Below are positions 8,715 to 17,234 of a stretch of DNA of 35,215 nucleotides, one piece after another. Source of the stretch: Deltaproteobacteria bacterium (GTDB lineage Bacteria > Desulfobacterota > Desulfobacteria > Desulfobacterales > C00003060); NCBI GenBank assembly GCA_030665585.1, contig DAOUZN010000003.1, positions 1 to 35,215 of the forward strand, written 5' to 3'. Both the position numbers and the translations under genes were made by a program. Position 1 is the first letter of the stretch. Each line of letters begins with the position of its first letter. Below the pieces are notes generated by a model. It did no database searches. It was not told the origin of the DNA and worked only from the letters and a program-made list of their open reading frames with translations.

Positions 8715-9971
8715 ATGTCGTTTGAACTCTTTGTGGGCCTTCGGTACCTTCGGGCAAAACAGAGACAGGCCTTTATTTCAATCAACGCCTTGATATCTAT
8801 GGGAGGGGTCACGCTGGGCGTCATGGCTATGATGGTCGTGCTGGCGGTCATGACGGGGTTCAGCGTGGATATCAAATCAAAAATCCTGGGGATGAATGCC
8901 CATGTCCGCGTCATGAACCGAAGTGGCAAGCTGGAAGGGTATGGAGACGTCATGAGAAAAATTGAGGCCGTGGACGGCGTAGAGGCTGCAGCCCCTTTCA
9001 TTCACAGTCAGGTCATGCTTCGCAGCGGATCTTACGTTTCGGGCGCTATCTTGAAAGGCGTTGATCCTTCGCGGGCCGGACAGGTGTTGGATTTGGAAAA
9101 GAGTATGAAGGCAGGCGACTTACAAGCATTGGCGAACGGGAACGGGCCACGGACTGAAGGAGGCAAAGCCGTGCGTCCCGGGATTATCTTGGGAAAGGAG
9201 CTTGCCAGACTGCTCATGGCGAACCCAGGGGACGAACTATACGTGATCTCACCTTCGAGCGGAAGCCTTACACCGATTGGCGGTCGCGTCCCTCATATGA
9301 AAAAATTTAGAGTCGTGGGCCTTTTTGACTCGGGCATGTATGACTACGACACGTCTTTTGCCTATGTTTGCCTTGAATCAGCGCAGCAACTGTTAAGGCT
9401 CCCACGATCAGTCAATGGCATAGAAGTCAAGGTCAATGACATCTATGGTGTTCATCACATCTCTGAGGCCATCCTGGAGACCTTGGGGCCTGGTTACTGG
9501 ACTCAGGATTGGATGCAGATGAACAAGAATTTTTTTTCGGCCTTGAAACTGGAGAAGACGGTGATGTTTATTATCCTGGTGTTGATTATTCTAGTGGCTG
9601 CTTTCAACATTATCAGCACGCTGATGATGATGGTCATGGATAAGACCAAGGAAATTGCCATCCTTAAATCTATGGGTGCCAGGGGAAAGAACATCATGAC
9701 CATCTTCATGTTGGATGGTCTGATCATAGGCTTGGTGGGGACTGTGCTTGGCTTGATTGGGGGAGGCTTGCTTTGTTGTTTGTTGACGCGCTATGAATTT
9801 GTGAAGCTTCCGAGCGATGTCTACTACATTTCTACACTCCCTGTTAGAGTTCAATTGCTGGACGTGACTCTGATAGCCCTGTCGGCCGTAGCCATCAGCT
9901 TCTTGGCTACCCTCTATCCATCGTATCAGGCATCCAAGTTGGACCCAGCTGCAGCCATCAGATATGAATAG
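8715..9971 (+). CDS. lolC: Lipoprotein-releasing ABC transporter permease LolC/LolE
   Basis: A 418-residue inner-membrane permease of the LolCE family, which extracts outer-membrane lipoproteins from the inner membrane and hands them to LolA. One transmembrane helix lies near residues 22–45 (GGVTLGVMAMMVVLAVMTGF), a large periplasmic domain spans about 50–270, and three more helices follow (about 275–300, 320–350, 375–400) with the family segment EIAILKSMGA between. Length agrees with LolC/LolE. There is one permease gene in this operon rather than separate lolC and lolE, so it probably works as a homodimer unless a second copy lies elsewhere. Its last 8 bases overlap the lolD start (ATGAATAG). 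Confidence 0.92.
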   Translation: MSFELFVGLRYLRAKQRQAFISINALISMGGVTLGVMAMMVVLAVMTGFSVDIKSKILGMNAHVRVMNRSGKLEGYGDVMRKIEAVDGVEAAAPFIHSQVMLRSGSYVSGAILKGVDPSRAGQVLDLEKSMKAGDLQALANGNGPRTEGGKAVRPGIILGKELARLLMANPGDELYVISPSSGSLTPIGGRVPHMKKFRVVGLFDSGMYDYDTSFAYVCLESAQQLLRLPRSVNGIEVKVNDIYGVHHISEAILETLGPGYWTQDWMQMNKNFFSALKLEKTVMFIILVLIILVAAFNIISTLMMMVMDKTKEIAILKSMGARGKNIMTIFMLDGLIIGLVGTVLGLIGGGLLCCLLTRYEFVKLPSDVYYISTLPVRVQLLDVTLIALSAVAISFLATLYPSYQASKLDPAAAIRYE

Positions 9972-10653
9972 CCAGCAGCCATTGATCAGTGTGAGAGGCG
10001 TCCACAAGTCCTTCGTCACCAATGGCAACCGGGTGGACGTGTTGCGAGATGTGTCTTTAGATATTCAACAAGAGGAGATGGTTGCCATTGTCGGGGCCTC
10101 AGGGGTGGGCAAGTCGACCCTTCTGCATGTGCTGGGGACCCTGGAACGCCCAGACCGGGGAGAAGTCCTTTATCGAGGCAAGAACGTTTTCAGTTATGAT
10201 GATGAAAGATTGGCCTCTTTCCGCAACCAGACGATCGGGTTTGTATTCCAGTTTCACCACCTGCTGCCGGAATTTAATGCCCTGGAAAATACCATGATGC
10301 CCGCCCTGATCAAGGGCATGAGCGCTAAAGAGGCGTCTCAGCAGGCCGAAGCCATCCTGGTGCGGGTGGGCTTGCAGGATCGCTTCAGGCATCAGGTGGG
10401 CGAACTGTCAGGGGGGGAACAACAAAGGGTGGCGGTGGCTCGGTCTTTGGTGTTGAAACCGTTCGTCCTCTTGGCAGACGAGCCCACGGGCAATCTCGAT
10501 AGGAAGACCGGCGAAACCATCCATGATCTTTTAATGTCATTGAACCGTGATGACGGTATTACCGCTGTGATCGTGACCCACAACATGAAGTTGGCTGAAA
10601 GATTGTCCCGTCAGGTGACCCTGATTGACGGGCGGGCGGTGCCGGTGAATTGA
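9964..10653 (+). CDS. lolD: Lipoprotein-releasing ABC transporter ATPase LolD
   Basis: A 229-residue ABC ATPase that powers the LolCDE lipoprotein release complex. It contains Walker A GASGVGKST, Q-loop FVFQFHHLLPEF (the phenylalanine/histidine-rich form typical of LolD), signature LSGGEQQRVAVARS, Walker B VLLADEPTGNLD, and the switch His in VTHN. Its start overlaps lolCE by 8 bp, indicating translational coupling. Hairpin repeats separate it from bamA. Confidence 0.95.
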   Translation: MNSQQPLISVRGVHKSFVTNGNRVDVLRDVSLDIQQEEMVAIVGASGVGKSTLLHVLGTLERPDRGEVLYRGKNVFSYDDERLASFRNQTIGFVFQFHHLLPEFNALENTMMPALIKGMSAKEASQQAEAILVRVGLQDRFRHQVGELSGGEQQRVAVARSLVLKPFVLLADEPTGNLDRKTGETIHDLLMSLNRDDGITAVIVTHNMKLAERLSRQVTLIDGRAVPVN

Positions 10654-10683
10654 GTAGGGGTGAACCGCAAAAGCGAGCGCTTT

Positions 10684-10703
10684 CCCCGTAGCTTGCTGCG
10701 GGG
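10684..10703. repeat. Short GC-rich palindrome (REP-like), unit 1
   Basis: CCCCGTAGC-TT-GCTGCGGGG, a near-perfect 20-bp palindrome with one T–G pair, in the lolD–bamA gap. A closely related palindrome lies 48 bp downstream and a variant at 20311–20343. No T-run follows directly, so it is better viewed as a REP-like unit than as an intrinsic terminator. Confidence 0.7.
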
Positions 10704-10750
10704 TTAGCGAGCGTATCTAAAAAAGTCAGCGTTCCTTACGGTCGAAGATT

Positions 10751-10770
10751 CCCTGTAGCTTGCTACAGGG
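10751..10770. repeat. Short GC-rich palindrome (REP-like), unit 2
   Basis: CCCTGTAGC-TT-GCTACAGGG, a perfect palindrome. Flanking GAAG and CTTC lengthen the stem with a small bulge. It is preceded by TTACGGTC, as is the related unit at 20311, so the flank is part of the repeated unit. It ends 24 bp before the bamA start and could affect expression of bamA relative to lolD. Confidence 0.7.
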
Positions 10771-10794
10771 AGCTTCAATTGTCATGAGGTGTCT

Positions 10795-13440
10795 ATGTTG
10801 AGGCGATGGTTGGTCCCTTTTCTGATCTTGTTGCCGTTCCCAACCAGTCTCATCGCCCAAGAGACTGTGGAAGTGGTTGTTCTACCTTTTGAGGTCCAGG
10901 CCCCTGAAAGGGTTGAGACCTTGAAAGTCCAGATTCAAACGCTGCTTGCAAATGAACTCAAAGAGGAGGGCATCGTCGTCCTGGAATCGCCGCTGCCCCA
11001 TGAACCGCTGCTCAAGGCCGCGGAAGACACTGGCCTAAAGCATTTCCGCCGATTGGGGTCGGCTGTGGGGGCTGATTTTGTCATATGGGGAAGTCTGACC
11101 CAGGTGGGTCAACGTTACAGCCTGGATGCCAAGGTTGCAGAATCGTACGGGGAGAGGCCTCCAGAGGCCGTTTCTGCAGAAGGGGAACAGCTTGAGAACT
11201 TGCCCGATGGTGTTCGACGACTCGGGCGGGATATCAGTATGAAGATACTCAAGAGGGAACGGGTGGCGGAGGTGGTGATCACAGGGAACAAACGGATAGA
11301 AGCCGATGCCATCAAAAGGATCATCAAGACAAAGAAGGGTGACACCTATTCAGCCAAGTCCATCCAGGATGATGTGAAGTCCATCCATAAGATGGGCTAT
11401 TTTGACGACGTCCGCGTGGAGGCTGTCAGCACCCCTGAAGGAAAGGTGGTCACTTTTCGGGTGGCGGAGCTAGACACGATTCGAAACATCAGGTTCAGGG
11501 GCAACAAAAAGTTTGATGATGAGAAGCTCCAAGAAATGGTTCATATCAGACGGGGATCGGTCTTGAACGTCAACACGCTGCGTGGGGACCTGAAGGAGAT
11601 TGAGAAGCTTTACAAACAAAAGGGATACCATCATGTTGAAGTGACCTACGAGATCAAGCCTGTGGAAGAGAATCATGCTGATGTTGATTTTGTCATCGAA
11701 GAGGGTGACAAGGTTTTTGTCAAGGCCATTTCTTTTGAAGGGAACAGGGCCTATGATGACGACACGTTGAAGGACCTGATGAAGACGGAGGAGAAGGGGT
11801 TCTTGTCATGGTTGACGTCATCAGGGAATTTGGATCGCGAGGTCTTGGATCAAGATATATCTAAGATAGCTGCATACTACCACAATCACGGATATATTCA
11901 GGCCAAGGTTGCTGAGCCACAGATCACCTATGAGGGAGAGCGGATTCATATTGCCATCAAGGTAGAAGAGGGTCCCCAGTTCAAGGTGGGCAAAGTTGAT
12001 TTGGAAGGAGATCTGATTCACCCAAAGGAGGTATTGCTAAAGATGGGGATAAGGATTAACAAGGAAGAGGTCTACAACCGGGAGGTGATCAGAGAAGATA
12101 TCTTGGCTCTGGGGGACGTATACTCCGCTTCGGGTTACGCTTACCCAGACATCTCGCCGCGCATCGATCAGGACCTTAAGGCGTTTAAGGCCGATGTGAC
12201 CTATGTCATCCACAAGGGGCCCCTCGTTTATTTTGAAAAGATTATCATAGCCGGCAACACCAAGACCCGGGACAAGGTCATTCGAAGAGAGCTCGCCGTG
12301 CATGAGCAGGAACTCTTTAGCGGGAAGCGTTTGAAGAGGGGGGCACGAAACCTCTATCGCCTTGATTTTTTTGAAGACGTCAAGATAAACAATACTAAGG
12401 GGAGCGCCGATGACAAAATGATTCTCAAGATCGATGTCACGGAAAAACCAACCGGCGCATTCAGCTTTGGCGGTGGCTACAGTTCTGTGGACGACGCGTT
12501 CGGCATGGCTTCCATTTCACAGAGAAACTTTCTGGGAAAAGGGCAGACCTTAAACCTCAGGGCTCAGGTGGGCGGGAGGACTACCACTTACACATTCAGC
12601 TTCACTGAACCATGGGTTTTTGATACGCGGCTTACAGGCGGCTTTGATCTTTACAATTGGAACCGGGACTATGATACCTATGACAAGGAGAGCGTGGGGG
12701 GAACCCTTCGAGGTAGCTATCCGATTTTTGATTATACCCGGCTTTCTTTGTCTTATAACTATGATGAGAGTGACATCACAAATCTTTCGTATGATGCCTC
12801 CTCGGCGATCCGGGACCTCGAGGGGAGCAACGTGGCCAACACGGTGACAAGCATTGTGCGACGAGATTCGAGGGACCGGGTTTTCCAGACTACACGAGGC
12901 TCGGATAACAGCATCACGGTGGAGCACGCAGGGACGCCTTTTGGTGGAGATATTGGGTTTACCAAGTATGTTGGGGATTCTGGATGGTATTTCCCCCTTT
13001 TCTGGGGTACGGTTGGCATGTTACATGGCCGCGTTGGCTTTATCCATGGAGACCCCGTTGGCGATGAGCCTGTGTGGGAACGTTTTTACTTGGGTGGCAT
13101 GGGCTCGGTGCGGGGTTATGAATGGCGAGACATCAGTCCCAGGGACCCGGAAACAGGGGATGAGATAGGCGGGAACAAGATGTTACAGTTTAATGTCGAA
13201 TTTCTGTTTCCCATCATAAAAAAGGCAGGACTGCAGGGTGTTCTTTTCTACGATACAGGAAACGCCTATGACAATGGAGAAGACTTAGAGCTCGGGGTGC
13301 TAAGAAGGAGCGCAGGCTATGGTGTCCGATGGTATTCACCGATGGGGCCTATCCGTATGGAGTACGGCTACATTTTGGATGATGAACAGGGTCAGAAAGG
13401 TGAAGGGGGCTGGGAGTTTACCATGGGGTCAGCGTTTTGA
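10795..13440 (+). CDS. bamA: Outer membrane protein assembly factor BamA with extra N-terminal domain
   Basis: An 881-residue Omp85 protein that inserts beta-barrel proteins into the outer membrane. A signal peptide (about 1–22, ending SLIAQ) is followed by a ~130-residue domain (VEVVVLPFEV…VGADFVIWGSLTQVGQRYSLDAKV) that resembles TolB/CsgG-type N-terminal folds and is absent from E. coli BamA. About five POTRA domains fill residues 155–550 (first one begins VAEVVITGNKRI). The 16-strand barrel begins near GAFSFGGGYSS, and the L6 motif is present as GSVRGYE (near 770). The C-terminus ends in Phe, as expected for a Bam substrate signal. ATG 10795 has GAGGTG at 10786; a GTG at 10789 would add two residues. 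skp follows directly. Confidence 0.94.
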   Translation: MLRRWLVPFLILLPFPTSLIAQETVEVVVLPFEVQAPERVETLKVQIQTLLANELKEEGIVVLESPLPHEPLLKAAEDTGLKHFRRLGSAVGADFVIWGSLTQVGQRYSLDAKVAESYGERPPEAVSAEGEQLENLPDGVRRLGRDISMKILKRERVAEVVITGNKRIEADAIKRIIKTKKGDTYSAKSIQDDVKSIHKMGYFDDVRVEAVSTPEGKVVTFRVAELDTIRNIRFRGNKKFDDEKLQEMVHIRRGSVLNVNTLRGDLKEIEKLYKQKGYHHVEVTYEIKPVEENHADVDFVIEEGDKVFVKAISFEGNRAYDDDTLKDLMKTEEKGFLSWLTSSGNLDREVLDQDISKIAAYYHNHGYIQAKVAEPQITYEGERIHIAIKVEEGPQFKVGKVDLEGDLIHPKEVLLKMGIRINKEEVYNREVIREDILALGDVYSASGYAYPDISPRIDQDLKAFKADVTYVIHKGPLVYFEKIIIAGNTKTRDKVIRRELAVHEQELFSGKRLKRGARNLYRLDFFEDVKINNTKGSADDKMILKIDVTEKPTGAFSFGGGYSSVDDAFGMASISQRNFLGKGQTLNLRAQVGGRTTTYTFSFTEPWVFDTRLTGGFDLYNWNRDYDTYDKESVGGTLRGSYPIFDYTRLSLSYNYDESDITNLSYDASSAIRDLEGSNVANTVTSIVRRDSRDRVFQTTRGSDNSITVEHAGTPFGGDIGFTKYVGDSGWYFPLFWGTVGMLHGRVGFIHGDPVGDEPVWERFYLGGMGSVRGYEWRDISPRDPETGDEIGGNKMLQFNVEFLFPIIKKAGLQGVLFYDTGNAYDNGEDLELGVLRRSAGYGVRWYSPMGPIRMEYGYILDDEQGQKGEGGWEFTMGSAF

Positions 13441-13483
13441 GTTAGTGGTCCGTGAGACATGACAAAAAAAAGGAGGTTTTTTC

Positions 13484-14056
13484 ATGAAGATGCGTCGTAT
13501 GTTTTTGACCTTTACCCTTTGTCTGTTTGGTTTAAGCGGCGTTGTTTACGGGGCGGAGGTGGCGAAGATAGGAATTATCGATTTCCAGCGCGTGATCGAC
13601 ACGTCAAACCCCGGCAAGCGGTCTGCTGTTGAGATCAAGAGTCAAGGCAAGAAGATGGAAGAGACCCTGAAAAAGAAAGAAGCCGAGGTTCAAGAGCTAA
13701 AGAAGAGCCTGGAGCAGAAGGCCCTCGTCATGAGCAAAGAGGCCCGTGAGGAAAAGGAGCGGGAACTGCGGATCAGGGCCAACGATTTTCAATCTCTCAG
13801 AAAACGGTACCTGGACGCCTTAAAGGAGGTAAACCTTAAACTTTCCAATAGGATCAAGAAAGATGTTTTTGGAATCGTTGAAGAGATGGGAAAGGATGGG
13901 GGCTACTTACTCATCCTTGAACGCCGGGTGGGGGGTGTGGTCTATGCCCCCAATGCGATTGACATGACGGACAAGGTGATAGAAGCGTATAATGCCCTGG
14001 ATGCGAAACGTCTCAAGAAGGAGGCGTCAAAGTCAGGATCGAAGAACAAGCCATAG
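13484..14056 (+). CDS. skp: OmpH/Skp family periplasmic chaperone
   Basis: A 190-residue periplasmic chaperone of the OmpH/Skp family, which carries unfolded outer-membrane proteins to the Bam complex. A signal peptide ends near VYGAE (residue 24). Next comes the family start KIGIIDFQRVIDTS, then a long charged coiled coil (about 55–125, KKMEETLKKKEAEVQELKK), then a C-terminal strand region GGYLLILERRVGGVVYA. The ATG follows a strong AAAGGAGG. It sits 43 bp after bamA and 61 bp before lpxD, the classic bamA–skp–lpxD order. Confidence 0.92.
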   Translation: MKMRRMFLTFTLCLFGLSGVVYGAEVAKIGIIDFQRVIDTSNPGKRSAVEIKSQGKKMEETLKKKEAEVQELKKSLEQKALVMSKEAREEKERELRIRANDFQSLRKRYLDALKEVNLKLSNRIKKDVFGIVEEMGKDGGYLLILERRVGGVVYAPNAIDMTDKVIEAYNALDAKRLKKEASKSGSKNKP

Positions 14057-14117
14057 GGGGAACCGTGAAGGCGAATGGGGGATCAATCTGCAAGTGACGA
14101 ATGACGAATAAGGAAGC

Positions 14118-15140
14118 ATGGAACTGCCTATACATAAAATTGCAGCACTTGTTGATGGCGAGGTCGTGGGAGATGTCGATCGCGTCATTCGGGGTGTTGC
14201 TGGATTTGATGAGGCCGGCCCCGATGACATCACCTTTGCCACATCTCCAGAGTATAGGCAACGGATTGATGAGACCGGTGCCGCGGCAGTCATAGTCCCG
14301 TTTGAGGTTCGCCAATCCGAGAAGATCCTTGTGCGGGTTGAGAATCCCTATTTGGCCTTGGCAAAGGTGTCCAGCTTGTTCCATGGCGTTTTCCAGCCCG
14401 GGGCTGGTATCAGCCAACAGGCCTGGGTGGGCGACAACTTCAGGGGCGGCAAAGCCATCTCCGTATATCCGGGCGTGTTTATTGGAGACGACGTGACGCT
14501 GGGTGACCGTGTGACCTTGCATCCCGGCGTCGTGGTTGGTGAGGGCGTTGAGATGGGAGATGATGTCACGGTGCATCCCAACGCATCCGTTCTGGAACGT
14601 TGCCGAATCGGAAGCAGGGTTTTGATCCATGCGGGTTCTGTGATCGGCAGCGATGGCTTTGGCTTCGCGTCGGATGGAAATCAGTACCACAAGATTCCCC
14701 AGATCGGTATCGTCCAGATCGATGATGATGTGGAGATCGGGGCTTGTAACACGATCGACCGGGCCACGTTTGGACGAACCTGGATCAAGCGGGGTGTGAA
14801 GACAGATAATCTGGTTCACATTGCGCACAATGTGGTCGTGGGCGAGGATACGGTCCTTGTTGCCCAAGTAGGCATATCAGGCAGCGTGACGATTGGAAAC
14901 CGTGCCATCTTGGCGGGCCAGGCAGGGGTGGCACAACATGTCACCATTGGTCACCGTGTCACGGTCGGAGGCCAATCAGGGATTGTCAAGTCCATACCCG
15001 AGGGTCAGATTGTTTCCGGCTGTCCGGCCATGCCCCATCGGCTGTGGTTGAAAGCCTCGAATATCATACCCAAACTCCCGGATATGAAAAAGAAGCTGAA
15101 CGAGTTAGAGAGGCGAATTGAGAAACTGGAGAAGGCATAG
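14118..15140 (+). CDS. lpxD: UDP-3-O-(3-hydroxyacyl)glucosamine N-acyltransferase LpxD
   Basis: A 340-residue left-handed beta-helix acyltransferase that adds the second 3-hydroxyacyl chain (N-linked) to UDP-acyl-glucosamine in lipid A synthesis, using acyl-ACP. The N-terminal uridine-binding domain (1–100) is followed by many hexapeptide repeats, with the catalytic His in VHIAHNVVVGED (near 240), the segment GSDGFGFASD, and a C-terminal helix (about 315–340, KKKLNELERRIEKLEK). Length is typical. The start has AAGGAAGC upstream. Next gene fabZ starts 24 bp downstream. Confidence 0.96.
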   Translation: MELPIHKIAALVDGEVVGDVDRVIRGVAGFDEAGPDDITFATSPEYRQRIDETGAAAVIVPFEVRQSEKILVRVENPYLALAKVSSLFHGVFQPGAGISQQAWVGDNFRGGKAISVYPGVFIGDDVTLGDRVTLHPGVVVGEGVEMGDDVTVHPNASVLERCRIGSRVLIHAGSVIGSDGFGFASDGNQYHKIPQIGIVQIDDDVEIGACNTIDRATFGRTWIKRGVKTDNLVHIAHNVVVGEDTVLVAQVGISGSVTIGNRAILAGQAGVAQHVTIGHRVTVGGQSGIVKSIPEGQIVSGCPAMPHRLWLKASNIIPKLPDMKKKLNELERRIEKLEKA

Positions 15141-15164
15141 AAAGTTGTTTGAGAGGAATGAGAC

Positions 15165-15611
15165 GTGGAAGTAGTATATGACATTCGAAAGATCATGGCG
15201 TTCTTGCCTCATCGGTATCCCTTTATTTTGGTTGATCGGATTGTGGAAATCGTACCCCATAAACGTATCGTCGGCCTCAAGAATGTGACCATGAATGAGC
15301 CGTTTTTCCAGGGACACTTCCCAGGAACGCCCGTCATGCCAGGGGTGCTGATTGTTGAAGCCATGGCCCAGGCAGGAGGTATCCTCGTTAATGTTTCTCG
15401 TTCGGAGGAGCAGCCGACAGAACTGATCTATTTCATGGGTATTGATAAGGCCCGTTTCAGAAAGCCTGTGATTCCAGGAGACCAACTCGTCCTTGATATA
15501 CTCTGGACTAAAAGGCGCGCAAACGTTTCCAAGATGAGCGGCAAGGCAACCGTGGATGGGACGCTGGTTGCGGAGGCTGAGGTCATGGCTATGACGGGAG
15601 AAAAGCCATGA
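15165..15611 (+). CDS. fabZ: 3-hydroxyacyl-ACP dehydratase FabZ
   Basis: A 148-residue hot-dog-fold dehydratase that removes water from 3-hydroxyacyl-ACP in fatty acid elongation. The catalytic His lies in [14 protein letters not shown] (near 16) and the catalytic Glu in [25 protein letters not shown] is the family signature. Its place between lpxD and lpxA sets it at the branch where 3-hydroxyacyl-ACP goes either to membrane lipid or to lipid A. The GTG start has GAGAGGA seven bases upstream. The stop overlaps the lpxA start (ATGA). Confidence 0.96.
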   Translation: MEVVYDIRKIMAFLPHRYPFILVDRIVEIVPHKRIVGLKNVTMNEPFFQGHFPGTPVMPGVLIVEAMAQAGGILVNVSRSEEQPTELIYFMGIDKARFRKPVIPGDQLVLDILWTKRRANVSKMSGKATVDGTLVAEAEVMAMTGEKP

Positions 15612-16381
15612 TACATCCCACGGCTGTGGTCGATTCCAGGGCTAAGATAGATTCTGATGTTGAAATCGGACCCTACGCTGTCATAGCCCGTGACGTCCAG
15701 ATACACGCCGGCACCATCATTGGTTCTCATGTGACCATTGACCAGGATACGACTATCGGTTCGGATTGTAAGATATTTCAGCATGCAGCCATAGGCGCCG
15801 TGCCTCAGGCTCTGAAATATCAAGGGGAAAGGACCTTCTTAAGGATCGGTCGTGGGACGACCATTCGAGAATTTGTGACGATTCACCGCGGAACCGCATT
15901 CGGCGGGGGGATGACCGAAATTGGAGAAGAGAATTTTCTGATGGCTTATACCCACATCGCCCATGATTGCTTTACGGGCCGAAAGGTGATCTTTGCCAAT
16001 GCGGCGAGCCTCGGTGGCCACATTAGGGTGGGAGATTGTGCGACGCTAGGTGCCTTTGTGGCGGTCCACCAATTTGTGCGAGTAGGAAATTATGCCTTTG
16101 TGGGAGCCATGAGCGGGGTGTCAAAAGACATTCCGCCCTACGTGCTTGCCTCGGGCTCACCCCGGGCAAAGCTTTACGGGCTGAACGTCATAGGGTTAAA
16201 GCGGCATGATTTTGTAAGGGAGACGATTGTTGCCCTCAAGAGGGCCTATCGTATCCTGTTTCGCTTTGGGTTGACCTTAAACGAAGCCATTGAAAGGGTC
16301 ACGGCGGAGGTGGATCAACTCCCAGAGATCGCTAATCTTCTGGCGTTTATCAAGTCCTCTGAGCGGGGGGTGACCAGATAG
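15608..16381 (+). CDS. lpxA: UDP-N-acetylglucosamine O-acyltransferase LpxA (or N-acyl variant)
   Basis: A 257-residue hexapeptide-repeat acyltransferase, the first step of lipid A synthesis. It begins [26 protein letters not shown], carries the catalytic His in YTHIAHDC (near 122), and ends with the C-terminal helical domain including LYGLNVIGLKRHDF, which is diagnostic of LpxA. It is coupled to fabZ by a 4-bp overlap. The Gfo/Idh gene two genes downstream raises the possibility that this LpxA uses a 3-amino sugar nucleotide (amide rather than ester at position 3), but nothing in the LpxA sequence that I can read decides this. Confidence 0.96.
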   Translation: MIHPTAVVDSRAKIDSDVEIGPYAVIARDVQIHAGTIIGSHVTIDQDTTIGSDCKIFQHAAIGAVPQALKYQGERTFLRIGRGTTIREFVTIHRGTAFGGGMTEIGEENFLMAYTHIAHDCFTGRKVIFANAASLGGHIRVGDCATLGAFVAVHQFVRVGNYAFVGAMSGVSKDIPPYVLASGSPRAKLYGLNVIGLKRHDFVRETIVALKRAYRILFRFGLTLNEAIERVTAEVDQLPEIANLLAFIKSSERGVTR

Positions 16382-16418
16382 TCCCTCATCCCTGACCACC
16401 GTCTACTGACGAGTGACC

Positions 16419-17222
16419 ATGATCGAACGGATTGGACTCATTGCAGGGAGCGGGCAGTTCCCCATCATTTTTTCAAGGGCGGCAGCGAGAAAAGGCCTGA
16501 GGGTCTATGTGGTGGCCCATGAGGGAGAAACAGAGGCTCGTTTGGAAACCCTTGTGGAGGCGACAAAGTGGATCAAGCTCGGTCAACTGAAGCAACTCAT
16601 TGCATTCTTTAGGCACCATGGCGTGAAGGATGCCGTGATGGCGGGGGCCGTAACCAAGACCAAGATGTTTGCCGACGTGAGGCCGGATCTTAAGGCCCTG
16701 AAGGTCCTGGCCACGATGGACCACACGCAGGATGACGGTCTTTTGCGCGCGTTTGCAGGGGAGCTGGAAAAAGAAGGCATCACGATTCATGCCCCAACCT
16801 TTTTGGTGCCGGGCCTGTTGGCTTCGCAAGGATGCTGGACACGGCGCAGACCCTCCGTGTCGGAAATGGCTGATGTTCACTTCGGATGGCGCATCGTCAA
16901 GGAGATCGGAAAGCTCGATATTGGCCAGGCCGTCGTCGTTCGCAACGGGTCGGTGATGGCGGTGGAGGCGATTGATGGCACGGACGCCACCATCCGGCGG
17001 GGCGGAAAGCTCGGCAAGGAAAAAACGGTCGTTGTGAAGGCAAGCAAGCCCGGCCAGGACATGCGATTTGACATGCCGGCCGTCGGTGTTAAAACCATTG
17101 AGATCATGCGCGATGTTGGCGCCTCGGTCGTGGCTGTTGAGGCAGGCAAGACGTTGGCCTTTGACAAGGAAGAGATGGTCGCCCTTGCCGATGAGCATGG
17201 CATTGCCATCATAGGACTATAA
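16419..17222 (+). CDS. lpxI: UDP-2,3-diacylglucosamine pyrophosphatase LpxI
   Basis: A 267-residue protein of the DUF1009 family, LpxI, which hydrolyses UDP-2,3-diacylglucosamine to lipid X and UMP in place of LpxH. The N-terminal domain starts RIGLIAGSGQFPIIF, and the C-terminal catalytic domain includes GQDMRFDMPAVGVKTIE and GKTLAFDKEEM. Its presence implies that this organism uses the LpxI route, as alphaproteobacteria and many deltaproteobacteria do. ATG 16419 was preferred over GTG 16413; neither has a strong ribosome-binding site. Downstream, the oxidoreductase starts after 12 bp. Confidence 0.93.
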   Translation: MIERIGLIAGSGQFPIIFSRAAARKGLRVYVVAHEGETEARLETLVEATKWIKLGQLKQLIAFFRHHGVKDAVMAGAVTKTKMFADVRPDLKALKVLATMDHTQDDGLLRAFAGELEKEGITIHAPTFLVPGLLASQGCWTRRRPSVSEMADVHFGWRIVKEIGKLDIGQAVVVRNGSVMAVEAIDGTDATIRRGGKLGKEKTVVVKASKPGQDMRFDMPAVGVKTIEIMRDVGASVVAVEAGKTLAFDKEEMVALADEHGIAIIGL

Positions 17223-17234
17223 TCTGGGCGAGCT

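Noticed and set aside
14013-14867. 284-codon minus-strand open frame opposite lpxD
   Set aside because: Antisense to the hexapeptide repeats of LpxD; repetitive coding sequence tends to leave the opposite strand open. No ribosome-binding site or protein family seen.
16473-17198. 241-codon minus-strand open frame opposite lpxI
   Set aside because: Covers almost all of a well-supported LpxI gene in antisense; no motif of its own.
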